Of a stretch of 40,317 nucleotides of DNA, positions 1-8,225 are shown one piece after another. The position numbers and the translations under genes are program-made. The notes under the pieces are model-generated. The model did no database searches. It saw nothing but the letters and a program-made list of their open reading frames with translations, and was not told where the DNA came from. The stretch is taken from positions 1 to 40,317 of the forward strand of contig JBHJHK010000499.1 in assembly GCA_050330975.1 (NCBI GenBank). The letters run 5' to 3'. The stretch's first letter is position 1. Each line of letters starts with the position of its first letter. The DNA comes from JBHJHK01 sp050330975. GTDB lineage: Bacteria > Pseudomonadota > Gammaproteobacteria > Competibacterales > Competibacteraceae.

Positions 1-528
1 ACGGGCCATACCGTCGAGGAATTTCAGACGATGCTCGAGCCCTTCGAGGCAGCGTTTCGCGAGCGGATGAGCACGTGGACCTTGAATGGCCGACGTCGGC
101 GCCGGCGGTCGTTCGTGGTTTATAAGAATTGCCCCTTGCCCTTGCCCGAAGATCGCTTGTTATTTGTGCTGGTATATCTCAAGCAAAATCCTTTGCAGGT
201 GCTGCTGGCCTGGCTCTTTGGCTTGACCCAACCCAAAGCCCATCAATGGCTCCATGTGTTGTTGCCGGTACTCTTGGACACGTTGCGCACGTACCATCAC
301 CTGCCGGCTGGTGGCCAGGTGCAGCTCTCGGCCTCGTTGCACGAGGCGATGGTCCGCGAAGGTCTGGCGAGGGCCTCGCCCGAGGGCGCCGCCGCCTCAC
401 CGCCGTTGGCCGAGGCTCCCGAGACCCCCGAGGCTCCCGAGACCCCCGAGACCCCCGAGACCCTAGGCGCCGACGCCCTTCCAAGGCTTTCCCCCCCAGA
501 GGCGGATGTTCATTCAAGACGCCACTGA
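1..528 (+). CDS. IS5-like transposase, N-terminal frame (5' truncated by window edge)
   Basis: The frame is open from base 1 (T-G-H-T-V-E-E-F before the first ATG at 31), so the true start lies outside the window. It encodes the DNA-binding half: the family-typical G-x-T-V-E-E-F start, then a helix-turn-helix with RRRRR and a P-L-P-x-D-x-L-x-F-V-L-x-Y-L-K segment near residues 30-60. The end (residues about 115-150) is low complexity, with Pro-Glu-Thr/Ala repeats from a 9-base tandem repeat. The DDE catalytic core is not in this frame; it continues in the +1 frame from about 490. A run of three T and seven C at 488-497 is a possible slippage site, but a +1 shift could equally be a disabling indel. 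Confidence 0.7.
   Translation, partial: TGHTVEEFQTMLEPFEAAFRERMSTWTLNGRRRRRRSFVVYKNCPLPLPEDRLLFVLVYLKQNPLQVLLAWLFGLTQPKAHQWLHVLLPVLLDTLRTYHHLPAGGQVQLSASLHEAMVREGLARASPEGAAASPPLAEAPETPEAPETPETPETLGADALPRLSPPEADVHSRRH
412..463 (+). repeat. 9-base tandem repeat inside transposase gene
   Basis: Alternating units GAGGCTCCC and GAGACCCCC, about 5.7 copies in a row, encode a Pro-Glu-Ala/Thr stretch in frame 1. It lies between the DNA-binding and catalytic halves of the transposase, just before the frame break. Expansion here probably reflects replication slippage. Confidence 0.85.
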
Positions 529-1018
529 GTGGCCCATCGCAAGACCCAGCGATCGGGACGACCAACGCGCCTGTTACAGCGGTAAGCACAAAGACCATAC
601 CCTCAAGACGTTGATCGTCATCGATGAGCACCTGGCGATTCGCCTGGCCACGCCTTTAGTGGTGGGCCGCTGCCACGACAAGCGCTTGGCCGACGAGACA
701 GGCTATACCTTGCCCTCCGGTAGCGAGCTCCTTCAAGATCTCGGCTTTCAGGGCTTTCGCTTGGCGGATGTGGTCATCGTCCAGCCTCATAAAAAGCCCC
801 CCAAAGGCGTGTTGAGTGGGGAACAAAAAGCGGCCCATCGCGCCATCGCCTCGCGGCGGGTTCAGGTGGAGCACGTCATCGGCAGCGTCAAGCGCTATCG
901 GGTCGTTAAAGAGCGGTTAAGGCTGTGGAGCGAAGGTATTGCTGACCTGTTGATGAGCCTTTGCTGTGGACTTCATAACGGGCGCATACATCTCTCTCCC
1001 TGGAAACCCCTCAGATAA
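506..1018 (+). CDS. IS5-like transposase, C-terminal DDE frame
   Basis: 170 codons from ATG 506, in the +1 frame relative to the upstream half and overlapping it by 23 bases. It carries the DDE_Tnp_4 catalytic core: the first Asp in F-I-Q-D-A-T-E-W, the Y-S-G-K-H-K-x-H-T-L-K segment, a second acidic region in L-G-F-Q-G-F-R-L-A-D, and the terminal V-E-H-V-I-G-S-V-K-R-Y-R motif with the Glu of the triad. The ATG at 506 is probably not a native start, because family members are a single polypeptide or a frameshift fusion. Without fusion to the upstream half this fragment would lack DNA binding. Confidence 0.75.
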   Translation: MFIQDATEWPIARPSDRDDQRACYSGKHKDHTLKTLIVIDEHLAIRLATPLVVGRCHDKRLADETGYTLPSGSELLQDLGFQGFRLADVVIVQPHKKPPKGVLSGEQKAAHRAIASRRVQVEHVIGSVKRYRVVKERLRLWSEGIADLLMSLCCGLHNGRIHLSPWKPLR

Positions 1019-1194
1019 GCGATATAAACCTTATTATTTCACAGTCCCATACGTCGTACAACGGGACCCCATGGTCCGACACTGGAACAACGTTGAGGAT
1101 CTTTAGAGACCGTCTGACAAAGGAGGGGGGATCTCGACCTCTCGCTCTCCCCCACCCTAACCCTCCCCCGCTGGGGGGCAAAGTCGCCAGACGA

Positions 1195-2541
1195 CTACTG
1201 GGCGGGGGTGTACTCGTAGTAATCCGCCACCCGGCTCACCCCCATAAACGAGTGCCCCGGCAGCCGGTAAGCCCCGCGGCCGGCCAGGTTGTCGGCCACG
1301 TCTTCGTCGAAGGCCCCGGCGGCGGCGGCGTCCCAGGCAAAGGTGGTGCAGTTGTGGCTCAAGACATCATAGGCTTCCCGGTTGGGGTTGTCGTTTTGGG
1401 CCAACTGGGCGCTGGTGAAGGCGTTGAAGCGATCCAAGTCGATCTCTTCCACCTCGGCGGCCTTGATGCGCCCGCCGTGGCCAAAGTTGTCGGAGAGGTG
1501 GGTCAACAGGGCATCCCGGGATTCGGGGGTGAGGTCTTTGGTCTTTGGGTCGATGTCGAGGGTGATGTCTAGCTGGTGCTCCCGGACGATACCCTGGGCG
1601 TTGGCGTCGCCGTCGTAGCGGCCAAACTGGTGGAGCATGGGCCGCACCTGCCCCCCCTCGGCGTCGGACCAACTCACCACGTCGGCGTGGCCCAGGTTGG
1701 CCTCGTTGCCCAACAACCACTGGGCCGCTTCCATGCCGTCGGGAATCGAAATGGGATAGTCGGGGTAGACCACCACCATGGCGTCGCCGTGGGCCCCCAC
1801 CTGGGCTTCTGCCGAGGTGGGAAGATCAGCTTGCCCCGGAGAGCGGTCGGCTCGGGCCTTTTCCAAGGCAGCCCGGGTCTGGCCGCCCCACAGACCATCG
1901 ATGGGACCGGGCTCGTAGCCCGCTTCCTCCAGGTGCGTCTGGAGGGCGCGTACCTCCCCTGGAGGGGCATTGGCAAAATCCCGGTTCAAGTCGAAGGCAG
2001 GCGCGGCATTGGCTGTGGCCGCGACGGCCCCTTGTCCCAGGGCTCGATCGATGCGCGCCAGCTGACGCCGCTCCTGTCGACCGACGCCGTTGTCCTCCAT
2101 GTGCTCCGCCAAGGTGTCCAGGAGCCCGACGCCGTCGCCATGGGCCGCCAAGGCGGCCAATTGGTCATCGTCGAGGTGGCGGGCGGTGGCCAGGGCCACG
2201 CGGCTGCTGTCATCCCCACCCCAGAAGCCCTCCTCGGCGTGGACGCCGTCGAGGACTTCTGCCGTGAGGCCGGCAACGCCGGCCAGATCGCCGGTGGCGA
2301 GGTCGGCCTGGGTGGCCTTGGCAAGCTGCTCCCCCAAGTGGCCCTCGTCGAGGCCAAACATACCCTGGCTGCCGCTGATCATAATATTGGCCCGGGACTG
2401 GGGGGTAACTGCTGGGCCCTGCTCTCCCTCCAGGGCCTGATGAAACTGGTCGGCGTTGCCATCGGCGGGGGCAACGGCCGCGGCCCGTTCAGGGGCTTCT
2501 AACGTTTGGCTTTCATTCTCGGTGCGATTTACTTGCGTCAC
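1195..2541 (-). CDS. Putative secreted hydrolase/toxin: peptidoglycan-binding domain plus permuted NlpC/P60-like domain
   Basis: 448 aa from a GTG start with weak ribosome binding; there is no classical signal peptide. Residues 30-170 are helical and acidic. Residues about 196-228 (E-V-R-A-L-Q-T-H-L-E-E-A-G-Y, then P-I-D-G-L-W-G) match a PG_binding_1 repeat, expected to bind cell-wall glycan. The C-terminal 190 residues look like the circularly permuted papain-like (LRAT/YiiX-type) hydrolases: His285 in L-G-H-A-D-V-V, a Q-F-G-R-Y-D strand, and Cys398 in S-H-N-C-T-T-F-A at a helix start. An attack on peptidoglycan or lipid would fit. The motif at 149-167 (D-N-G-V-G-R-Q-E, then L-A-R-I-D-R) recurs in the two proteins at 14838-17249. 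Lack of a signal peptide suggests delivery by a dedicated secretion system; this is inference. No obvious immunity gene is adjacent. Confidence 0.6.
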   Translation of the reverse strand: MTQVNRTENESQTLEAPERAAAVAPADGNADQFHQALEGEQGPAVTPQSRANIMISGSQGMFGLDEGHLGEQLAKATQADLATGDLAGVAGLTAEVLDGVHAEEGFWGGDDSSRVALATARHLDDDQLAALAAHGDGVGLLDTLAEHMEDNGVGRQERRQLARIDRALGQGAVAATANAAPAFDLNRDFANAPPGEVRALQTHLEEAGYEPGPIDGLWGGQTRAALEKARADRSPGQADLPTSAEAQVGAHGDAMVVVYPDYPISIPDGMEAAQWLLGNEANLGHADVVSWSDAEGGQVRPMLHQFGRYDGDANAQGIVREHQLDITLDIDPKTKDLTPESRDALLTHLSDNFGHGGRIKAAEVEEIDLDRFNAFTSAQLAQNDNPNREAYDVLSHNCTTFAWDAAAAGAFDEDVADNLAGRGAYRLPGHSFMGVSRVADYYEYTPAQ

Positions 2542-2823
2542 AGTTTCAATTCCCTATTTTCAAGCGTTCAAGTGCCCTATTTCCTTGGCAATGGGTGAAC
2601 GGGTTCGCCTTGATATTGTTGCTGGCAAGAGAATCGTTCACCCCTGCCTCCCTAATACTGGGCGGCCAAGATTAACACGATCTTCAACCCAAAACCCACG
2701 GGGTGCCATGGATCGGCTGGAGACCCTCGTTGAGGGCTTGGATCTGGACCTCGTGGCCCCCCGAGGCCCTTGGCCCTTGGGGGCTTCCAATGGAAATCGC
2801 CCCCGGTGGCCGACCCCCTCCCC

Positions 2824-3762
2824 TCAGGGGGCGTCGTGATAAGGGCTGGGGGACTGATCGCGGAGGCGGATCCCATCGGCCACAACACCCGGCACCCAGG
2901 GTCTCGGCGCCCCATCGTCGTGGAGGCGCTCGGCCAAAAACTGGCCAAAGTACTGGGTGGCCCCCACCCGCATCCCCGGAGCCCAAAACAACCGCATTTC
3001 CCAGTCGGGCAATGGGGGCAAGCCCTCGGCCGGCCCCAGTGGCTGCAGATCGGCGGGAAAGGTCGTGTCTTTGAAGACCGCCAGGGCCCAGCCCTCCCGC
3101 ACCGTGGCCACCACGGCCCCGTAGCTGGCGCTCACCAGGGCCACCCGCCACCGCTTGCGCACGGCGTCCAGGGCATCGGTGGCCCAGCGGCGAAAGAGGG
3201 AACCCTGGGGATAGAGGGCCAGGGGCAGGCGTTCGTGGTGGGCGAGGACAAAGTGGGGGCTGGCGCCCCACACACTCTGACCTCGATAGAGCAAGTCGCC
3301 GTCGGGATACCCCACGGGCACCGCTGCCAGGGCGAGATCATAGCGGGTGCCCAATTGGTTGAGGGGCGCCGCAGTGGACTCGGTGTGGATTTCGATCTTG
3401 ATGTCGGGATGTGCCTCGATGAACTCCCGGAGCAGCGGTGCCAACCGGGTCGCGGCGTAGTCTTCCATGGTGGCCAACCGCACTTGACCGGCCAGGCGTT
3501 TGAAGCGAAGGCTCTCCAGGGCGGCATCGTTGATGGCCAACATCTCCCGGGCGTAGGCCAACAACCGCTCCCCGGCCTCGGTGACCACGGGGGGACGCAC
3601 GGAACGCTCGAACAGCGGCATCCCCACCGTCGCTTCGAGGCGCTTGATCTGCATGCTCAGGGTCGACTGGGTCCGATTGAGCCGCTGGGCCGCGCGGCTG
3701 AAATTGCCGGTGTCCACCACCGCGACAAAGGCGCGCAATAAACTGGTATCGATATCTCTCAT
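2824..3762 (-). CDS. LysR-family transcriptional regulator
   Basis: 312 aa, the usual LTTR length. An N-terminal winged helix-turn-helix (residues 1-65, with N-F-S-R-A-A-Q-R-L-N-R-T-Q-S-T-L-S-M-Q-I-K-R-L-E) is followed by a periplasmic-binding-protein-like effector domain (about 90-290). It is transcribed away from the DUF1127 gene at 3969, leaving a 206-base divergent intergenic region where it may bind. Its effector cannot be read from the sequence. The toxin-like gene at 1195-2541 lies 282 bases downstream on the same strand; that gap holds no recognisable gene. Confidence 0.9.
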   Translation of the reverse strand: MRDIDTSLLRAFVAVVDTGNFSRAAQRLNRTQSTLSMQIKRLEATVGMPLFERSVRPPVVTEAGERLLAYAREMLAINDAALESLRFKRLAGQVRLATMEDYAATRLAPLLREFIEAHPDIKIEIHTESTAAPLNQLGTRYDLALAAVPVGYPDGDLLYRGQSVWGASPHFVLAHHERLPLALYPQGSLFRRWATDALDAVRKRWRVALVSASYGAVVATVREGWALAVFKDTTFPADLQPLGPAEGLPPLPDWEMRLFWAPGMRVGATQYFGQFLAERLHDDGAPRPWVPGVVADGIRLRDQSPSPYHDAP

Positions 3763-3968
3763 GGGCGCCTCCGCAGGGGTTGGTCTGGGTCATCGACGAG
3801 GGAGCCACGGGAAACAGGCCACAGAAACAGTGTACGCCAATGGCGAACTCCAACCCCCACGGCATCATTGGCATCGTTGATCGACAACATCAAAATTTTT
3901 CGATTCCCTCCCGACACGACCACTGATAACTTGTGCGCCCGCGATAAACGAATGAGAGGGATGGAAAA

Positions 3969-4226
3969 ATGATTTGCATCAAAAACTGGCTACGGCACCG
4001 GACCGAGATCGTCAGAACAGCAGCAGAGCTGAGGAACCTGAATGACGCCATGCTGGCGGACGTCGGCTTGACCCGTTCGGTCCTGAAGCAGCTATCGCCC
4101 CTGGCCCCGGCCATCGAGCTCGAAGAACGGGAGCGCACCGCTGGCAGGGCCCCACAATTCAACTTTCAGCGCCTCCTCCAGGAGGTCTACTACGAGCGCC
4201 AGGCCAGAGAACTGCGGGGAGCATGA
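3969..4226 (+). CDS. DUF1127-type small protein
   Basis: 85 aa, basic N-terminus. The core segment L-R-N-L-N-D-A-M-L-A-D-V-G-L-T-R-S matches the DUF1127 (YjiS-like) signature, in which a helix carries L-x-D-x-x-L-x-D-I-G-L-T-R. Proteins of this family are small cytoplasmic factors, in some alphaproteobacteria linked to RNA binding and phosphate or carbon homeostasis. The C-terminal extension (residues 45-85) is longer than in minimal family members. Start ATG 3969 is preceded by GAGAGGG. It is divergent from the LysR gene. Confidence 0.7.
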   Translation: MICIKNWLRHRTEIVRTAAELRNLNDAMLADVGLTRSVLKQLSPLAPAIELEERERTAGRAPQFNFQRLLQEVYYERQARELRGA

Positions 4227-4311
4227 ACGCCTTGGCGCTCTGCGCCGCTCTAGTCTGGCATCAACTAGGTGAGGGCTTCACCCCAGGGGGTCCCGGAGTC
4301 ACCGAGGGGCC

Positions 4312-5394
4312 ATGAAGGTTTTGGTCACCGGTAGCGCCGGGCACCTGGGGGAAGCCCTCATGGGGCTGCTCCCCACCCTTGGCCACACCGTCAAAGGGCT
4401 CGACCGACAACCGAGCCCCTTCACCCACTGGGTCGGCGATATCACAGATCGCACCTTGATCCGCCAGGCGTTGCCGGGGGTCGAGGCCATCGTCCACACC
4501 GCCACCCTCCACAAGCCCCACCTCGCCACCCATTCTAAGCAAGCCTTTGTCGATACCAACATCAACGGTACCTTGACCCTCCTAGAGGAAGCCCAGGGGG
4601 CCAGTGTCGACCGCATCGTCTTCACCAGCACCACCAGCACCTACGGCCGGGCCCTGAGCTCGCCCCCCGACACCCCCGCCGCCTGGGTCGACGAAGACCT
4701 CAAAGGGGTAACCAAAAACATCTACGGCGCCACCAAGACCGCCGCCGAAGACCTCTGTGCCCTATTCGCCCGGAACCACGGGGTCCACGTTGTGGTGTTG
4801 CGGACCGCGCGTTTCTTTCCCGAGGCCGACGACAGTCGGGCCGTCCGGGAGGGATTTAGTGATGTCAACGCCAAGGCCAACGAGTTTTTGTTTCGCCGAG
4901 TCGACCTAGAAGACGCCGCCACGGCCCACGCCCACGCCCTAGAGCGGGTGCGGGACATCGGTTTTGGGGTCTACGTCATCAGCGCCACTTCGCCCTTTGG
5001 CCGCGAAGACCTCTCCACCCTGCGCCGGGACCCCGCGGCCGTGGTCGCCGCCCACTACCCCGGGTTTAGCGCCGTCTACGCCCAGCGGCGGTTCGCCATG
5101 TTCGCCGACATCGATCGGGTGTACATCAATGCCCGGGCGCGGCGGGATTTGGGTTGGCAGCCTAGGTACGACTTTGGGCGGATTCTCCAGCAGTTGGCGG
5201 ACGGCTCACCCATCGGTAGCCCCCTAGCCCGGGCGGTGGGGAGCAAGGGTTACCACGCCGAGGGCTTTGCCGACGGCCATGGGCCTGTACTGGAGCCGAC
5301 GCCGCCAGGAGGAGCCCGCCCACCGCTGGTTTCGCCACAGCCTCCAGACGGTGTGTCAGGCGCTGGACGACAGCGGCCCATCCCCTGGGGTTGA
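4312..5394 (+). CDS. NAD-dependent epimerase/dehydratase (extended SDR)
   Basis: 360 aa. The Rossmann dinucleotide motif G-S-A-G-H-L-G is at residues 7-13. The catalytic Tyr/Lys pair is in I-Y-G-A-T-K-T-A-A-E near residue 143, preceded by the T-S-T-T-S-T-Y strand. This is the extended short-chain dehydrogenase fold used for nucleotide-sugar epimerisation or dehydration; the substrate is unknown. Family members usually end soon after the V-G-S-K-G-Y-H segment (residues about 306-312). Here about 45 Pro/Gly-rich residues follow, suggesting a lost stop or a late frameshift. From 5279 the +1 alternative frame is open (39 codons, M-G-L-Y-W-S-R-R-R start, ending at 5398) and looks more protein-like than this tail. 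Confidence 0.85.
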   Translation: MKVLVTGSAGHLGEALMGLLPTLGHTVKGLDRQPSPFTHWVGDITDRTLIRQALPGVEAIVHTATLHKPHLATHSKQAFVDTNINGTLTLLEEAQGASVDRIVFTSTTSTYGRALSSPPDTPAAWVDEDLKGVTKNIYGATKTAAEDLCALFARNHGVHVVVLRTARFFPEADDSRAVREGFSDVNAKANEFLFRRVDLEDAATAHAHALERVRDIGFGVYVISATSPFGREDLSTLRRDPAAVVAAHYPGFSAVYAQRRFAMFADIDRVYINARARRDLGWQPRYDFGRILQQLADGSPIGSPLARAVGSKGYHAEGFADGHGPVLEPTPPGGARPPLVSPQPPDGVSGAGRQRPIPWG

Positions 5395-5603
5395 CTAGAA
5401 TTCCACCGCCAGTCCCACCGGGGTCAAAGGCTTTTAGAGCCCACAAGGGTGCCTTCGCAATTGTTCATCCAACCCCTCGGCAGTGGGAACACACCCAATG
5501 ACCGGTCGCGGTCTGGGGATCTCGGCCAAGAGCCATTGCTGTGGGTAAGGGATTCTCGGCTAAAATGGAGCAACCCCTCAGGCAACCCCCGCGATTTAGA
5601 ACG

Positions 5604-6143
5604 ATGGATAGCACAATCATTTTTCACAAAACGCCCAAGGGATTGGCGGAAATCGAACGGCGTTCGGATCTGCCCCTGGAGCGGCGTCATCTACTCATCA
5701 TGGTCGACGGCAAGCGCTCGGTCGCCGACTACATCGGCAAATTCCAGGCCTTTGGCGATGTCCCAGTCATTTTGGAGGCCCTGGCCGCCGGGGGTTACAT
5801 CGCCCCCCTGGAGCTGCCCCCACCCACGAGCGCTTCGGCCAAGGACCGAGCCCAGCCCCCAACCCAGGACGAAAGCCCGAGGCCTTTGCCCTTTGGCGAG
5901 GCCAAGGACCGGGTCAAAGCCCTGGTGCGGGAGGCGTTGGGGGGCGGCGCCACTTCCCTGGTCATCGCCATCGACGAGACCTTGTCCTTTGAGGCGCTCC
6001 TAGGGCAACTGGAGCGGGCCCGCACGACGGTGGCCACCAAGGTGGATGCAGCCAGCGCCGAGGCCTTCTGGCGCCGAGCCCGCCCTTTGCTCCCCGCCGA
6101 TTTGGGGGATCAGCAAGACGGGAGCTTTTTCGTCAATCTCTAA
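5604..6143 (+). CDS. Conserved hypothetical protein
   Basis: 179 aa from ATG 5604 (an upstream in-frame start at 5541 would add 21 poorly conserved-looking residues). The N-terminal part, K-T-P-K-G-L-A-E-I near residue 10 and L-L-I-M-V-D-G-K-R-S-V-A-D-Y-I near 35, resembles a small helical winged-helix-like module seen in uncharacterised proteobacterial proteins. A Pro-rich linker (residues 75-100) leads to an acidic/helical C-terminal domain. No signal peptide or membrane segment. It is convergent with the permease gene at 6179. Function unknown. Confidence 0.6.
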   Translation: MDSTIIFHKTPKGLAEIERRSDLPLERRHLLIMVDGKRSVADYIGKFQAFGDVPVILEALAAGGYIAPLELPPPTSASAKDRAQPPTQDESPRPLPFGEAKDRVKALVREALGGGATSLVIAIDETLSFEALLGQLERARTTVATKVDAASAEAFWRRARPLLPADLGDQQDGSFFVNL

Positions 6144-6150
6144 AACCCAG

Positions 6151-6171
6151 CCCGAGGACCGAGGGCTCGGG
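6151..6171. terminator. GC-rich hairpin between convergent genes
   Basis: Inverted repeat CCCGAG (6151-6156) and CTCGGG (6166-6171) with a 9-base loop sits in the 35-base gap between two convergent genes. It lacks a clear U tract on either strand, so a terminator role is plausible from position only. Confidence 0.35.
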
Positions 6172-6178
6172 GCAGACC

Positions 6179-7429
6179 TCAAGTGCCGGTGCGCTGAATC
6201 GGCAACACCAGGTTGAGGACCACGCCCAACACCGCGGCGAGGCCAATGCCCGCTAGCTGAAATTCCCCGGCCTGGACCACCAAGCCGCCGATGCCACAGA
6301 CGATCATAATGGAGGCGATGGCCAGGTTGCGGGGCTCCATGATCTGCTCCCCCATCTTGGCGGTGGTGCGCAACCCCACCACGGCGATGGCGCCAAACAA
6401 CAAAACCAAAATCCCCCCCATCACCGGGGTGGGGATGGTCTGCAACAACGCCCCGAGCTTGCCCACAAAGGCCAAGACGATGGCCACCAACGCCGCCCAG
6501 GTCATAATGGCCGGGTTGTAGGCCCGGGTCAGGGCCACGGCCCCCGTCACCTCGGAATAGGTGGTGTTGGGGGGCCCCCCCAGACCCGCCGCCAACGAAG
6601 TGGCCAGGCCGTCTCCCAACAGCGTGCGGTGGACGCCGGGCTTTTCCAGATAATCTCTTCCCGTGACGCTGCTGATGGCCAAAATGTCGCCAAAGTGCTC
6701 GATGGCGGGGGCGATGGCCACGGGCAAGATGAATAAGATCGCCCCCAGATGCCACTCGGGGGCGACAAAGTTGGGCACCGCAAACCACGGCGCCTCAAGG
6801 ACGGGGGTAAAGTCCACCAACCCCAGGGGAATGGAGACAACATAGCCGGCAATGATGCCGATCAAAATGGGCACCAGGCGCAAAAACCGCCCCCCTATGA
6901 GCACCGTCAACACCGTCACCGCCAGGGAAAGCAGTGCCACCGGGGCCGCCGTGGTCAAGGGCACCAGCTGGGCCGCCCCATCCCCCGTCTTACCCGTGGC
7001 CATATTGACCGCCACCGGGGCCAAAATCAGGCCGATGATGAGAATTACCGGGCCGATGACCACTGGAGGCAGCAACCGATGGAGGGCCTCCACCCCCCGC
7101 AACACCACCAGGCCACTCAGCAACACATAGACCACCCCGGCCGCCATCAGCCCCCCCAAGGTGGGGCCGAGGCCAAAGGTCTCGACGCCGTAAATGATGG
7201 GGGCGATAAAGGCAAAGGAAGAGGCCAGAAATACCGGCACGGAAAAACCGGTGATCACCTGGAATAATAAAGTCCCCGCGCCGGCGGTAAACAGGGCGAC
7301 GTTGGGGTCGAGGCCAGTCAAAATGGGCACTAGCACCAAGGCGCCAAAGGCGACGAACAACATCTGTGCCCCCAACAGTAGATCGGTGGGGCGCAGCCGG
7401 TACTTAGTGGCGTCGACGGATTGGGTCAT
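6179..7429 (-). CDS. NCS2-family uracil/xanthine permease
   Basis: 416 aa polytopic inner-membrane protein with about 12-14 hydrophobic segments, the normal length for the nucleobase-ascorbate transporter (NCS2) family. Substrate-site motifs are visible: A-P-A-I-E-H-F-G-D-I (acidic residue of TM8) and G-G-P-P-N-T-T-Y-S-E-V-T-G (TM10). Both acidic residues needed for proton-coupled nucleobase uptake are present. The E-H pair is typical of uracil carriers, while the Asp four residues later is more like xanthine carriers, so uracil versus purine specificity is not settled. Start ATG 7429 has an AGAGGA-type ribosome site. It is monocistronic. Confidence 0.85.
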   Translation of the reverse strand: MTQSVDATKYRLRPTDLLLGAQMLFVAFGALVLVPILTGLDPNVALFTAGAGTLLFQVITGFSVPVFLASSFAFIAPIIYGVETFGLGPTLGGLMAAGVVYVLLSGLVVLRGVEALHRLLPPVVIGPVILIIGLILAPVAVNMATGKTGDGAAQLVPLTTAAPVALLSLAVTVLTVLIGGRFLRLVPILIGIIAGYVVSIPLGLVDFTPVLEAPWFAVPNFVAPEWHLGAILFILPVAIAPAIEHFGDILAISSVTGRDYLEKPGVHRTLLGDGLATSLAAGLGGPPNTTYSEVTGAVALTRAYNPAIMTWAALVAIVLAFVGKLGALLQTIPTPVMGGILVLLFGAIAVVGLRTTAKMGEQIMEPRNLAIASIMIVCGIGGLVVQAGEFQLAGIGLAAVLGVVLNLVLPIQRTGT

Positions 7430-7521
7430 GGACAGATTGTTCCTCTGGGCTTGTCGGATTTATGGCGCCTCGTAGTATAGGAGCCCTGAGTGTCCCCTGC
7501 CCAAATCTCGACGCCGAGGTC

Positions 7522-8202
7522 TCAGTAGAGGTCGTCCCTGGCCATGGAAATCGCCTGTCCCTCGGGGGGAGAGATCACCAATTCCACCCGGCGGTTCAAA
7601 GCCCGCCCCTCGGGGGTGTCGTTGCTGGCCCGCGGCGACGTCTCCCCCAGCCCCCGGGACTCCATGCGCCCGGGATCGACGCCCCGAGCCACCAGGTAGT
7701 CGGCGACATTGTCGGCTCGCTGCTGGGACAACCCCAGGTTATAGGTCTCGCTGCCGATGCTGTCGGTGTGCCCCAGGACCTGGACATAAGACTCGGGGTA
7801 GTCCTGGAGCACCAAGGCCACATCGTCCAAGGCCCCCACAAAGGAGGGCTTGAGCTCGGCGCTATTGAAGTCAAAGGACACTTCATTGGGGATGGACAAC
7901 AACAGGTTTTCGTTGCGCAACCGCTCGATCTCCAGGCCGTAGAGGCGGCGCTCTTCCTCGAGCTGGCGCTCGAAGTCCCGCTGCTGGCGGTCCATGTAGT
8001 TGCCGATGAGCCCCCCGGCGGTGGCGCCGACGATACCTCCCAACACCGCCGCCCCACCGCTCTCGCCGATGGCCGCGCCGATGACTGCACCGGTGCCGGC
8101 ACCGATGGCCACCCCCGCCTCGGTGCGGGGATTGGGGCTGTTGGCACAGGCGCCAAGTCCCAAGGCCAGACCTGCGGCCAGGCAGAGTTTGCCGTTGATC
8201 AT
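7522..8202 (-). CDS. OmpA-family outer-membrane lipoprotein
   Basis: 226 aa. Signal peptide with lipobox L-G-A-C (Cys near residue 19); Cys is followed by A-N-S. Next come a Gly-rich glycine-zipper segment (residues 30-70, A-I-G-A-G-T-G-A-V-I-G and similar) and a charged coiled coil (75-105). The C-terminal OmpA peptidoglycan-binding domain has V-L-G-H-T-D-S-I-G-S and R-A-D-N-V-A-D-Y-L, ending in N-R-R-V-E-L-V-I. This is the YiaD-like architecture that links the outer membrane to peptidoglycan. Start ATG 8202 has an ideal GGAGGA site; an alternative ATG at 8229 overlaps the pump stop codon as ATGA and would add nine basic residues. It is the last gene of the RND operon and may brace the efflux assembly. 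Confidence 0.85.
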   Translation of the reverse strand: MINGKLCLAAGLALGLGACANSPNPRTEAGVAIGAGTGAVIGAAIGESGGAAVLGGIVGATAGGLIGNYMDRQQRDFERQLEEERRLYGLEIERLRNENLLLSIPNEVSFDFNSAELKPSFVGALDDVALVLQDYPESYVQVLGHTDSIGSETYNLGLSQQRADNVADYLVARGVDPGRMESRGLGETSPRASNDTPEGRALNRRVELVISPPEGQAISMARDDLY

Positions 8203-8225
8203 CGCTATCTTCCTCCGTCTTTTGC

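Larger units (their letters stand above)
1..1018 (+). mobile_element. IS5-like insertion sequence, left part outside the window
   Basis: Two overlapping reading frames together encode a transposase of the HTH_Tnp_4 plus DDE_Tnp_4 architecture found in several IS5-family groups. The left inverted repeat and the first transposase codons lie upstream of base 1. The right end is somewhere after the stop at 1018; I could not fix the terminal repeat without the left end. The first 80 bases have a diverged second copy at 22586-22660, so the element has been active in this genome more than once. Confidence 0.75.

Noticed and set aside
412..463. Possible CRISPR-like short repeat array
   Set aside because: Units are 9 bases without spacers and keep a codon phase, so this is a coding microsatellite.
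2770..3741. Long open frame on the + strand opposite the LysR gene
   Set aside because: Shadow of a GC-rich gene; Pro/Gly/His-rich product with no family features, while the minus frame is a clear LysR protein.
3876..3888. GTTG-N5-CAAC dyad between LysR and DUF1127 genes
   Set aside because: Fits the T-N11-A pattern of LysR sites loosely, but such short dyads are common by chance.
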